Source: Pedobacter sp. SL55
GTDB lineage: Bacteria; Bacteroidota; Bacteroidia; Sphingobacteriales; Sphingobacteriaceae
DNA length: 64,000 bases
Assembly (NCBI RefSeq): GCF_026625705.1
Contig: NZ_CP113059.1
Span: 1,488,001 to 1,552,000, forward strand
Direction of reading: 5' to 3'
In this document: positions 27,905 to 36,818 of the stretch, one piece after another
Position numbering within the stretch: position 1 is the stretch's first letter
Layout: every line of letters starts with the position of its first letter
Made by a program: the position numbers and the translations under genes
The notes under the pieces: model-generated
The model's database searches: none
The model's input: the letters and a program-made list of their open reading frames with translations, nothing else
Told to the model about the DNA's origin: nothing

Positions 27905-28546
27905 ATGAGATATACTTTAGTCCTCATATTATTGCTTTTTGTTAGTTCGGTTTTTGCGCAAGATAAAAACCCTCAAAACAAATTGGTTCAGTTTTCTGGT
28001 ATTGTTACCGATGCTGATAGTAATGTTGTTGTGCCGTATGTTACCATTACCAATGTGAGTAACAAGCAACAGAAATATGCGGCCAACTATCAAGGTTTTT
28101 TCTCTTTTGTGGCTAATCCGGGCGATACGGTAATGTTTTCTGCGGTTGGTTTTACGAGCAAAACTTTAGTGCTTCCTACCATAATTACAGATAATAAGTA
28201 TACGGCAATGGTTCAAATTAAGTCTGAAATTGTTTATTTGAAAACAGTTAGGGTTAATCCGTGGGCCACGGTAGAGGAGTTTAATAAGGATTTTCTTTCG
28301 CTAAAAGTAGCCGATGATGATATGGCCATAGCCAAGAAAAATCTTTCTCGCCAAAGTATTAATGGCATGAAACTAACTTTGCCTCGTGATGGTGGAGAAA
28401 TTGCCAACTCTAACTATCGTTATAATTTCGATAGAATGATGAACGTGAATATGCGGCAAACCAATCCATTGCTAAACCCTTTTGCTTGGGGTAGGTTAAT
28501 GCAAGAAATCTTTAATGGCGATAAAGCCAGAAACTCGGAACAATAA
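27905..28546 (+). CDS. Secreted protein with carboxypeptidase-regulatory-like domain
   Basis: This 213-residue protein has a signal peptide (cleaved after VFAQ), then a beta-sandwich of the CarboxypepD_reg type (FSGIVTDADSNVVVPYVTITNVSN, GFFSFVANPGDTVMFSAVGF), then about 100 residues with no recognised domain. It overlaps the next lipoprotein gene by one base. It is likely periplasmic or outer-membrane associated. The function is unknown. Confidence 0.8.
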   Translation: MRYTLVLILLLFVSSVFAQDKNPQNKLVQFSGIVTDADSNVVVPYVTITNVSNKQQKYAANYQGFFSFVANPGDTVMFSAVGFTSKTLVLPTIITDNKYTAMVQIKSEIVYLKTVRVNPWATVEEFNKDFLSLKVADDDMAIAKKNLSRQSINGMKLTLPRDGGEIANSNYRYNFDRMMNVNMRQTNPLLNPFAWGRLMQEIFNGDKARNSEQ

Positions 28547-29115
28547 TGAAGAAAAAACGCCCTCTCTACATTTTATCTTTCTTAGCTGTAATTGTAAGTT
28601 TTTTCGCTTGTAAAAAAGAAAACCCAAATCCCGCCACTTTAATTGGAAGCTGGGAATTAAAGGAAATCCAACTTTCTGAAACAAATAAAACATATCCGCT
28701 GGATTCATTTAGAAATGTAATTTCTGCCAGCATTACCTTTAACCCAGACTCATCTTTTGCTATAACAGATAATTTTGGGCGTGTGCAAATATTGCCACTT
28801 TCAAGCGGTTCGCTCGCATTAGCTGAACTTTACGATAAGCCAAGGCATGCTAACGCTAGATTTATAATTTATAAAGGATATGAAGAATTGCCTGTAACCT
28901 CATCGAAATTTAGCGTTGACGAAAATACAATTTATTTTGACACTGAATACAAAGATGCTAATACGATTAGATCAAATAGGTTTTTTAGACAATTTGAACT
29001 CAAAAGCAATGCAGAACTTGAGATTTATCACGAAAGCATGATGGTCTACAACCAACAAAGTAATTTGTATTTAAACGGTAAAATCAAGTTTATATACAAA
29101 AGGAATAGCTTTTAG
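28546..29115 (+). CDS. Lipoprotein, lipocalin-like (function unknown)
   Basis: This 189-residue protein has a lipobox ending at Cys21 (FFACKKE) and a following beta-rich domain with LIGSWELKEIQL, as in lipocalin-like Bacteroidota lipoproteins. It probably sits in the outer or inner membrane facing the periplasm. It overlaps the previous gene (stop/start), so the two are co-expressed. No function can be assigned. Confidence 0.75.
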   Translation: MKKKRPLYILSFLAVIVSFFACKKENPNPATLIGSWELKEIQLSETNKTYPLDSFRNVISASITFNPDSSFAITDNFGRVQILPLSSGSLALAELYDKPRHANARFIIYKGYEELPVTSSKFSVDENTIYFDTEYKDANTIRSNRFFRQFELKSNAELEIYHESMMVYNQQSNLYLNGKIKFIYKRNSF

Positions 29116-29242
29116 GGGCCTCTTATCTACATTCGTAGAATTTGTTTTATTTTTTTCTTTTTTGGTGCAACAAAACAACTGCTTGGCCGACTATCATATA
29201 GTTAGCAACCCAAAAGCTGTGCGATTTAAATGATATCTTTAA

Positions 29243-29848
29243 ATGCTACAGCGTAATAAATTAGTAGAAATAAGTTTTATACCCTTGCATCTGAGTATCT
29301 CTATAAACGAACAAGAATTGGTAAAGCAATGCCTGGCCGGCGAAGAAAAAGGCTATGCTATGCTCTACAATAAATATGCAAAACGTATTTATCATGCCGT
29401 TTTTAGAGTAATGGGCAATAGCGCAGAGAGCGAAGATATTGTACAGGAAGCATTTTGCATCGCTTTTGAACAACTTGGCAAGTTAAAAAAACAAAACAAC
29501 TTTGAAGGCTGGGTAAAACGCATTGCAATTAATCAGGCCATATCAACCCTAAGAAAGAAAAAAATGGTTTTTGCTGATGATAGCCATTTAGAAGCGGTTG
29601 CTGATGAGGATGTGGATATGGATGAGGAATTTTTGTTTCAATGCCAGGTAGATGAGGTAAAAGCGGCAATACAATCTTTGCCAGACGGATATCGGACCAT
29701 TGTTTCTTTGCATTTATTTGAAGATATGGGACAAGAAGAGATTGGTAATATGCTAGGCATTAGTCATGCAACAGTGCGCAGCCAATACCACAGAGCTAAG
29801 AAAAAGATTTTTACAGTATTAAAAGATAATGCACATTATGGAACGTGA
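29243..29848 (+). CDS. ECF-type RNA polymerase sigma factor
   Basis: This 201-residue protein has region 2 (LYNKYAKRIYHAVFRVMGNSAESEDIVQEAFCIAFEQL, FEGWVKRIAINQAISTLRKKK) and region 4 (SLPDGYRTIVSLHLFEDMGQEEIGNMLGISHATVRSQYHRAKKKI). It directs RNA polymerase to a small regulon, probably envelope-related. It overlaps the next gene, a membrane protein in the usual anti-sigma position. The N-terminal 20 residues are not conserved-looking, so a slightly later start is possible. Confidence 0.93.
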   Translation: MLQRNKLVEISFIPLHLSISINEQELVKQCLAGEEKGYAMLYNKYAKRIYHAVFRVMGNSAESEDIVQEAFCIAFEQLGKLKKQNNFEGWVKRIAINQAISTLRKKKMVFADDSHLEAVADEDVDMDEEFLFQCQVDEVKAAIQSLPDGYRTIVSLHLFEDMGQEEIGNMLGISHATVRSQYHRAKKKIFTVLKDNAHYGT

Positions 29849-30611
29849 TGTTTTAAAGCGATACGTTGAGCAGCATAAAGATGCTTTCGAAAGCGAAGCT
29901 TTGCCTCCAAATATGTTAGGCAATATTTTGGATAAGTTAAAAGAACGCGAAGAGAAAAAAGCTGCAAAGGCACGCAAACTAACTTTTACTTGGTTGGCAG
30001 TAGCTTGCTCTTTATTGATAACTGTTGGCACCTATTTGTTTGTTTCGCGAGGTACTGATGAAATACAAAAAGGCGATAGCAAGATTGCAGCTAATAAAGT
30101 AAAACCGGTAGAGCTACCTATAGTTTCTAAAATAGAGAAACAGCTAATTGTAGAAAAACCCGTAGTAGTAAAGCCTGTAACAACTAAGCAATTTGCTGCT
30201 CATCAACCCAAAGCAGATCCCTACAAAGAAATATACGATGGTTTAAAAGATAGCCTCTCGGTTGCGAGTAGATTAGAAGCGATCATCAAAGTAAATGGGA
30301 TGGCATCGCTCAGCGAAAAATTAAAAACGGAGCTTTGCAAAACATTTGATAAAGACGGAAATGATAATGTGAGGTTAGCAGCCTTAGAAGTGCTTTCTAA
30401 ATTCTCTAACGATATATATATCCATGAACAATTGGTAGCCGGATTGGGGAAACAAAAAGATCCGGTGGTACAATTGGAACTGGTAAAGATAATTGGGAAC
30501 AACAGCAGCCCAGAAACTACCAACAAACTGATTGCGATGGCCAACAATCCGTTTACGGTTAATGCTGTAAAAGAACAGGTATACTATGCCTTATTAACAA
30601 ACAATAATTAA
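29829..30611 (+). CDS. Membrane-anchored HEAT-repeat-like protein, putative anti-sigma partner
   Basis: This 260-residue protein has a short cytoplasmic N-terminus, one membrane helix (LTFTWLAVACSLLITVGTYLFV, about 50-72), and a periplasmic region ending in HEAT-like helices (DGNDNVRLAALEVLSKF, KDPVVQLELVKIIGNN). The topology and the 20-bp overlap with the sigma gene suggest it restrains the sigma factor at the membrane. There is no recognised zinc anti-sigma motif. A second in-frame Met lies at 29838. Confidence 0.75.
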   Translation: MHIMERDVLKRYVEQHKDAFESEALPPNMLGNILDKLKEREEKKAAKARKLTFTWLAVACSLLITVGTYLFVSRGTDEIQKGDSKIAANKVKPVELPIVSKIEKQLIVEKPVVVKPVTTKQFAAHQPKADPYKEIYDGLKDSLSVASRLEAIIKVNGMASLSEKLKTELCKTFDKDGNDNVRLAALEVLSKFSNDIYIHEQLVAGLGKQKDPVVQLELVKIIGNNSSPETTNKLIAMANNPFTVNAVKEQVYYALLTNNN

Positions 30612-30619
30612 ACAAACAA

Positions 30620-31630
30620 ATGAACAAGATAACATTTATAGCTTCGGCATTACTTTTAACAGTAACGCAAGCATTTGCCCAAAAAGAATTTAAAATAGCA
30701 AAAACCAGTGGTAAACTGGTAATCAATAACATTTCTAATTTAAGCGTAGAAGGTTACGACGGAAAAGAAATCATCTTGTTGGCGAAGAGCAAAGACGAAA
30801 ACACCGACGATCCTAGGGCAGCAGGTTTAAGCCCTTTGAGTAATGTAGGTTTCGATAATACTGGAATTGGAATTAGTGTAACAGAGAAAGAAAATTTAAC
30901 CATAGTTTCTCCAATAGAAAGAGAGTTAACCTTAAAAGTGAAGCTGCCTAAAAATGTAGCTTTGTCTTTTAAAACTACAGGTTTTGGCAACGGCGACTCT
31001 ACGGTAATTGCGCTAAGTAATATCCACAGCGAAATAGATGCCTCTACCCAATATGAACATGTTTTGTTGAAGAATGTAACGGGTCCTATTAGCTTAAAAA
31101 CACTCTATGGAAATATTGAGGGCAAATTAACACCGTCTTTTAAAGGCCCCATATCTTTAGTGTCTGTGTATGGCTTTATTGATGTAACCGTACCAGATAA
31201 TACGAAAGCGGATATGTCTATCAATACCACTTACGAAACTTTATATGCAGCTAAAGACCTTAAATTGGTAATGGATGAAGCTCCAAAAAAAGAAAGCGCT
31301 TCATTTCCATCGATATCTGGGCTTGCATCGGGGCGAAATGCTCAAGTAATTACCATAGACGGAACAAGGGCGGCGGCAGTTGCTCCTCAAATTAAAGGCA
31401 CTGGAAATACTACAACTGTAGATGTGCTAACAACTACTACTACAAGTGGTAAATCGGCTAAAGCGAAGGCATCTGCAGTAACTGGTGATTTAGCTTTTGC
31501 TTATAACATAGACTCTCCTATTTCTGCAATTTTCTCCAGTAAAGGCACAGTTGTTAATGGTAAACTAAACGGCGGTGGGGAGAAAGTTATCTTAAAATCT
31601 ACCTATGGTAAAATTTATTTGAGAAAATAA
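30620..31630 (+). CDS. Secreted DUF4097-type adhesin-like protein
   Basis: This 336-residue protein has a signal peptide (cleaved near AFAQ) followed by repeated beta strands of the DUF4097/adhesin beta-helix type (KLVINNISNLSVEGYDGKEIILLAK, SLKTLYGNIEG, ISLVSVYGFIDV). A Thr/Ser-rich segment sits near residues 265-285. It lies 8 bp after the putative anti-sigma gene and ends at a terminator, so the three genes form one operon. It may be the envelope sensor or the output of the sigma system. Confidence 0.78.
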   Translation: MNKITFIASALLLTVTQAFAQKEFKIAKTSGKLVINNISNLSVEGYDGKEIILLAKSKDENTDDPRAAGLSPLSNVGFDNTGIGISVTEKENLTIVSPIERELTLKVKLPKNVALSFKTTGFGNGDSTVIALSNIHSEIDASTQYEHVLLKNVTGPISLKTLYGNIEGKLTPSFKGPISLVSVYGFIDVTVPDNTKADMSINTTYETLYAAKDLKLVMDEAPKKESASFPSISGLASGRNAQVITIDGTRAAAVAPQIKGTGNTTTVDVLTTTTTSGKSAKAKASAVTGDLAFAYNIDSPISAIFSSKGTVVNGKLNGGGEKVILKSTYGKIYLRK

Positions 31631-31651
31631 ACCACACAAATGCTATACGAG

Positions 31652-31683
31652 AAGCCAACATTGAAAAATAGTTGGCTTTTTTG
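31652..31683 (+). terminator. Intrinsic terminator after the sigma cluster
   Basis: AAGCCAAC / GTTGGCTT stem with an 11-nt loop and a T6 run. Confidence 0.85.
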
Positions 31684-31751
31684 TTAAACATTGTTGCGTT
31701 AAATTGCTGGTTTTTGCTTAGCTTTAATGAAATAACCTAACAAAACCGCAT

Positions 31752-33864
31752 ATGAAGAAAGTTTTACTTTTGGCAGCTATGTTTTTGCTGCAAATTGCTG
31801 CATTTTCGCAAAATCCTAAAAGAGAAGTTAGAGCAGCGTGGATAACCACCCACCTAAGTTTAGATTGGCCTACATCAGCGGATGCCATAGCAACCAAGCA
31901 AACAAAGTTGCTCGCCATTCTAGACAACCTAAAAGGAGTGGGCATCAATACCATTTATTTTCAAGTTAGAGGTGTTGCAGATGCTTTTTACCCAAATGCT
32001 ATAGTTCCTTGGTCTAACCGATTAACGGGTACCTATGGTGCCGACCCAGGCTGGGATCCGCTCGCTTTTGCCGTAAGCGCTTGTCATGAACGTGGTATGG
32101 AAATACATGCTTGGTTAAATCCTTATAGAGCCGCTACAGACGAGCCCCTTATCAATAGTTATAGCGCTACTCATAAAGCAAAAACAAACCCAGAATGGTT
32201 ACTAGAGTATGCCACAACCAACCCGTCGACAGGATATATAACTAGATTAAAATATTTCAATCCAGCCCTAGCTGCCGTTAGAAACCACATTAATGATGTA
32301 GTTTCTGAATTGGTGTCTAATTATGATTTAGATGGCATTCACTTTGACGACTACTTTTATTACTCTGGGCTTGGCACCCAAGACGCAAGTAATTTCTCGT
32401 CCGATCCGCGTGGATTTTCCAATATTAATGATTGGCGGAGAGACAATGTTACACTATTGATTCAGCAACTGAGTAATTTCTATTAAAAACTTAAAGCCTT
32501 GGGTTAAATTTGGTATCTCACCATCTGGTATATACAGAAATTTTACTGTTCCAGGTTCAAGCCCATCTGTTACTACTACTGGATCGGAGCATTATGCCAC
32601 CCAATATGCCGATACTAAAAAGTGGATGGAAGACGGCTTGATAGATTATTTGGCACCGCAAGTTTATTGGGCATTTAGCCAGGTTAGCGGTAATGCCAAA
32701 TTCAATTATGTTACCGATTATTGGAACCGTCAAAATTTTACAAGACATTTAATTATTGGCCTTGCTACTTATCGAACCAATGATGGCACTAGCTCTCAGT
32801 ATACTGTAGACGAAATCAAAAATCAACTTAATTATTTGAGATCCAATACACCAAATGTTTTAGGGACTGCACATTTCAGAGCTGCACATACAATTATCAG
32901 CTCTACTGCAACCAAACCTACTATGGAATATGTTAGAGATAACCAATATAGTATTCCTGCAATTATTCCTGCAATGACTTGGATTGATGCCATTGCCCCG
33001 GCAGAACCTACCAACTTAACCCCAAGTTTGGTTGCGGGCAAAACACAGCTTGCTTGGACAGCTCCCGCCAGCACTACAGATGAGCTGCAAAAAGTAGTAA
33101 GATACGCCGTTTATCGTTCTACAATGCCAACCATAGATTATAGTAGTTCTGCAAACTTAATTGCCATTTTACCGAGTAGCGCTGTTACTTATACCGATAA
33201 TGCGGTAACACCAGGTAGCGGAACTTCCTATTACTATGCTGTAGCTTCTTTAGATAGAATTAGTAACGAAAGTGTGGCTAGTAATGTGGTGCCAGATGCC
33301 GTTACACTTCCGGTTAAGTTAATTAACTTTGCTGCCAAAAAAGACAACAACAGGGTAAAAATTGAATGGGCTACCGCAAGCGAAACTAACAGTGATTATT
33401 TTTTGGTTGAGAAAGCCGGAGCTGATGGTGTTTTTAGCTATTTGGATAAGCAAAGCTCTAGTTCACAAAATTCGACCACAGTTAAAAACTACGTAACTTT
33501 AGATATCAATCCGTTTAATGGAGTAAATTACTATAGATTAACTCAGGTTGATAAAAATGGAGACATAGCGAAACCTATGCTTACTTCTGTTGATTTCAAT
33601 GAGTTGATTGTAGTTAATGCTAAAGCTTTTCCAAATCCAACTCAGAAAGAAATCAATTTCAGTTTAGAAAATTTTCAAGGTAAATCTATTAAAACAAAGT
33701 TGATCAACTTGTACGGACAGTTGGTGCACGAAGAAGAGTTTAGCATTCAAACTGGCGTTGGTAAATATCAACTTAGTTTAAGAAATGAATTGCCGAAAGG
33801 ACAATATATTTTAACCTTGTCAGATCATACTTTTAAGAAAAATATTAAGTTGATTGTGCTGTAA
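31752..33864 (+). CDS. Secreted GH10-like (DUF187) glycosyl hydrolase, T9SS cargo; frameshift
   Basis: A signal peptide (after AAFSQ) is followed by the GHL10 domain (VRAAWITTHLSLDWP, GINTIYFQVRG, DLDGIHFDDYFY). A fibronectin-like domain follows (about 415-520), then a type IX sorting domain (AFPNPTQKEINFSLEN to the end). The frame breaks at a TTT at 32477-32479. Removing one T joins it as QQLSNSIKNLKPWVKFGISPSG and gives about 703 residues. Family members such as YngK are thought to act on peptidoglycan-like or other glycans. The substrate here is unknown. Confidence 0.87.
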
Positions 33865-33896
33865 GCCTAAGTTTGATTAATATTTTTCGTCCTACA

Positions 33897-33984
33897 ACAC
33901 CCCGGTCTTCGACCACCCCTCTGAAAGAGGGGAATTGCGACCTAGATTCCCCTCCTTTGGAGGGGTGCCAGAGAGGCGAGGTGG
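33897..33984. repeat. G/C-rich double-hairpin repeat
   Basis: Two adjacent hairpins, CCCCTC-TGAAA-GAGGGG and CCCCTCC-TTTGG-AGGGG, are arranged as part of a larger imperfect palindrome with outer arms around CCACCCCTC and GAGGGGTG. It is much richer in G+C than its surroundings. It lies between convergent genes. Confidence 0.65.
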
Positions 33985-34137
33985 TAAAAATTATGATAGA
34001 CTGTTTAAGTGTCACGCAATCATTCTTTAATTATCTGTCTATCAGGCTTTAATTTTAAATTTTAGGGCTTGCGATTTTTTTAAACAGGATAATTAAACTT
34101 CGTAAGTCTTCCGTTAATAATGATGCTAGCAAAAGCA

Positions 34138-34271
34138 AAGGGGCTGTCTCAAAAGTAAAATAATGCCGTCATTTCGACGATCAAAGGAGGAGAAATCTCT
34201 TTCAGAATCACTTCTGAGGCAGATCTCTCTCTAGCGTTCGAGATGACGAGCGACTTTTGAGACAGCCTCTT
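34138..34271. mobile_element. MITE-like element, GGGGCTGTCTC terminal repeats
   Basis: AAGGGGCTGTCTCAAAAGT (34138-34156) and ACTTTTGAGACAGCCTCTT (34253-34271) are 19-bp inverted termini with one mismatch. An inner inverted pair, GTCATTTCGA and TCGAGATGAC, and GAGAAATCTC-type arms make most of the element palindromic. There is no coding capacity. Similar GGGGCTGT termini bound another element at 59514-59632. Confidence 0.6.
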
Positions 34272-34274
34272 CTA

Positions 34275-34832
34275 CTATCTTTTTTTATTTTGTCTAGGAA
34301 ACTTCATTTTATAGTCTGCATGAACCTCGCCTCTGGTGATCTTGTCTAATTTGCTTTTAATTAACTGTTTACGCAACATGTTAATTTTCTCGGTAAATAA
34401 TTTTCCTTCAATATGATCGTACTCATGTTGTATTACCCGAGCGGCAAAACCAGAAACTTGCTCTTCATGCTTTTGCCAGTTTTCGTCGTAATAGCTGATT
34501 AAAACATTTGGCTTGCGGAAAACTTCTTCCCTAATTTCGGGAATACTTAGACAACCTTCTGTAAAGCCCCAAGGTTCGCCAGTTTCTTCTAAAATTTGTG
34601 CATTGATAAAAACTTTCTTGTACTGCGGTTCATCATCATTATCGCCAGTATCAACCACAAACAAACGAATTGGCAAACCAACTTGTGGTGCTGCTAAACC
34701 TACACCACTGGCATTGTACATGGTTTCCCACATATTTGCTATCAATTCGTTCAGGTTTGGATAGTCTTCGTCTATTGGTGTACAAACTTTTTTTAATACA
34801 GGGTCGCCATAGGCTACAATTGAAAGTTTCAT
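34275..34832 (-). CDS. def: Peptide deformylase
   Basis: This 185-residue metalloprotease has all three motifs: GVGLAAPQVG, EGCLSIP and QHEYDHIEG. It binds Fe/Zn through the Cys and the two His and removes the N-formyl group from new proteins. Its 3' end abuts the MITE-like element at 34138-34271. Confidence 0.97.
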   Translation of the reverse strand: MKLSIVAYGDPVLKKVCTPIDEDYPNLNELIANMWETMYNASGVGLAAPQVGLPIRLFVVDTGDNDDEPQYKKVFINAQILEETGEPWGFTEGCLSIPEIREEVFRKPNVLISYYDENWQKHEEQVSGFAARVIQHEYDHIEGKLFTEKINMLRKQLIKSKLDKITRGEVHADYKMKFPRQNKKR

Positions 34833-34911
34833 AGTGCAAATTTAAGAAAATTGTTTGATTGCTTGATGGTTTTAATTGTTACCGACATGTACTCCCGTTC
34901 TCGACAAAAGC

Positions 34912-36141
34912 TCAATCTATCGGATTAAATAGCAAACTTGTCCATTTACTTTCGTCGAAAACTTCGTTAATAATTTGCGACATATCTGCAACGCTTACTT
35001 GTCTTATTTTTTGAAATACCGTTTCTAAACTATCGATATGGTTATAGTCTAACAAACTTTTTGCCATGGCTATAATTAGGCCAATCCTGTTTTCTTCTCC
35101 AAGTGCAATTTGGCCAATAAACTTGTTTTGCGCTTTGTGCAGTTGTACTTCTGTTAAAGGTTTTTGCTTTAGCTTATTCATCTCCTTGCGGATAAGCTGC
35201 ATAGCTTTTGGTGCCTTTTCTTTATCAGTACCAAAGTAAATGGCAAAAATTCCCGTATCAGAAAGTGGGCTATAGGCAGATTCTATAGTGTAAGCAATAC
35301 CATATTTTTCCCGAAGTTGTAGGTTAAGTATGGAGCTCATTCCGTTACCGCCAAACAAGTTGTTTAACAATAGCAAGCCTGTTTTGTAAGGATGGTATAG
35401 CGAATAGGTTTGAGTGCCCATCATGCAATGGCTTTGGGAAATCTGCTTATCCACCGTTTGGTGCAAAGGGGCATTAATTACAGGAGCAATTCGGCTAATT
35501 GAACTTGTATTTTCAGGAACTTCAGCAAAATATTTTTCTCCAATTTTTGCCAGCTTGTTCAATGAGTAATTGCCAATAACCGCAACTATAATTTGATCGG
35601 TTCTGTAATTGTTTTTAACAAAAGATTGAATGTCTTTTTTTGATAGACTAGCAACCGTTTCTGGTGTGCCTAAAATGTTCCTGCCAAACGAGTGCCCTCT
35701 AAACAAAATATCCTCGAAATCATCGTTAATAGCTTCTTCTGGTTGGTCTAAATAGGAAGCAATTTCATCTAACACCACACCTTTTTCTTTTTCCATTTCA
35801 TCCTCTGGGAAAGTAGAATGAAATACGATATCGTTAAAAAGCTCTAGCGTTCTGTCTAAATAAGGGTGTAAGAATGAAGCATGAATACAAGTGTATTCTT
35901 TGGTTGTGTAGGCATTTAAGTCGGCTCCAACACTTTCTAACCTGTTTAAAATTTGCGAAGTAGTTCGTTTTTCGGTGCGTTTAAAAATTAAATGCTCTAT
36001 AAAATGCGCCAACCCCATTTGCGCATCTTCCTCATCGCGAGAACCGGCATTTATCAAAATACAAGCATGTGAAATTGCCGAGGCAGCTGGAACATGCAAA
36101 ATACGAATGCCATTTTTAAGTGTATGAACGTTGTACTCCAT
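34912..36141 (-). CDS. M16-family zinc metalloprotease
   Basis: This 409-residue protein has the inverted zinc motif HFIEH (in MGLAHFIEHLIFK) and the distal glutamate in EKEKGVVLDEI, plus the second M16 half (GGNGMSSILNLQLREKYGIAYTIES). It is one half-barrel-pair unit, the size of mitochondrial processing peptidase-like bacterial enzymes. No signal peptide is seen, so it is probably cytoplasmic peptide turnover. The substrate is unknown. Confidence 0.93.
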   Translation of the reverse strand: MEYNVHTLKNGIRILHVPAASAISHACILINAGSRDEEDAQMGLAHFIEHLIFKRTEKRTTSQILNRLESVGADLNAYTTKEYTCIHASFLHPYLDRTLELFNDIVFHSTFPEDEMEKEKGVVLDEIASYLDQPEEAINDDFEDILFRGHSFGRNILGTPETVASLSKKDIQSFVKNNYRTDQIIVAVIGNYSLNKLAKIGEKYFAEVPENTSSISRIAPVINAPLHQTVDKQISQSHCMMGTQTYSLYHPYKTGLLLLNNLFGGNGMSSILNLQLREKYGIAYTIESAYSPLSDTGIFAIYFGTDKEKAPKAMQLIRKEMNKLKQKPLTEVQLHKAQNKFIGQIALGEENRIGLIIAMAKSLLDYNHIDSLETVFQKIRQVSVADMSQIINEVFDESKWTSLLFNPID

Positions 36142-36228
36142 TGAAGCGGCAAAGATACGGTTGTTTTATGGTTAAAACGTTGAAATAATGTAAGTTTATA
36201 AGGATTTGAGCACTAAAATAATGTGCGT

Positions 36229-36456
36229 TTACTTTTTCATAAACCGCTCGATGATACTGCCAAGATCTTCCACTTCGTCATTTTCTTCAATCACAGGCTC
36301 ATCGGTTTTATAATCAATGCGCACCCATTTTTTACCTCTAAGTTTGGTAATGAGCAGGTATTCTTCTCCCATTTTAAAAATGGTAAAGGTGTTGTCTTCT
36401 TCGGCAACCACCTCGTAAATTTCTCCGCGAAGTTTAAAGTGAAAACTATCTTCCAT
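36229..36456 (-). CDS. Small acidic protein, paralog of the next gene (unknown function)
   Basis: This 75-residue, beta-rich protein has the pattern IYEVVAEEDNTFTIFKMGEEYLLITK, WVRIDYKTDEPVIEENDEVEDLGSIIE. The upstream gene at 36459 shares the same pattern position by position, so the two are tandem paralogs separated by 2 bp. I do not recognise the family. It has no signal peptide and a net negative charge. Confidence 0.7.
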   Translation of the reverse strand: MEDSFHFKLRGEIYEVVAEEDNTFTIFKMGEEYLLITKLRGKKWVRIDYKTDEPVIEENDEVEDLGSIIERFMKK

Positions 36457-36458
36457 CG

Positions 36459-36716
36459 TTAAAACTCCTCCTCTTCGTCTTCTTCCTCTTCAGGATTTTC
36501 TTTGTAGGCTTCAATTAGCTTGCCTAAGGCATTCACTTCTTCATCAATCTCAAAAATGGGCGTTCCTGTTTCGCCGTCAAATTTAATCCATTGTTCGCCA
36601 TTATCTTTCTGGATTTGAACGTACTCTTTACCGTTTTTATAAATGGTGTAAGTCTCATTTCCTTCTGGGAAAACTGCGTAATTGATGTTGTTAATTTCTA
36701 AATCGAAAGGTTGCAT
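36459..36716 (-). CDS. Small acidic protein with Glu/Asp tail (unknown function)
   Basis: This 85-residue protein reads INYAVFPEGNETYTIYKNGKEYVQIQK, WIKFDGETGTPIFEIDEEVNALGKLIEAY, then a tail of about twelve Glu/Asp. It aligns with the downstream 36229 protein except for the tail. It follows the SNF2 gene after 100 bp of repeat-bearing DNA on the same strand. The compact beta fold and acidic tail hint at binding a basic partner, but that is a guess. Confidence 0.7.
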   Translation of the reverse strand: MQPFDLEINNINYAVFPEGNETYTIYKNGKEYVQIQKDNGEQWIKFDGETGTPIFEIDEEVNALGKLIEAYKENPEEEEDEEEEF

Positions 36717-36772
36717 AATAAGTTAAAAGTTTAAAGTCAAAAGTAAAAAGCGCAATTCCGTTGTGTTTTGCT

Positions 36773-36817
36773 TTTCTCTCCCTTTTGGGGAGAGATGTCT
36801 ACAGGGCAGAGAGGGGC
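36773..36817 (-). repeat. CTCTCCC-hairpin element at the SNF2 gene 3' end
   Basis: Read on the minus strand it starts about 2 bp after the SNF2 stop: CCCCTCTCTGCCC, a variable spacer, then the hairpin CTCTCCC-CAAAA-GGGAGAG. A sister copy lies directly after the gldD stop at 47899-47942 in the same orientation to its gene. Confidence 0.65.
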
Positions 36818-36818
36818 T

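Larger units (their letters stand above)
33865..34274. other. Intergenic repeat-rich region
   Basis: No gene was found. It contains the G/C-rich palindrome at 33897-33984, a copy of AAACTTCGTAAGTCTT at 34095-34110 (shared with the inverted repeat at 41162-41201), and a terminal-inverted-repeat element at 34138-34271. Confidence 0.75.
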
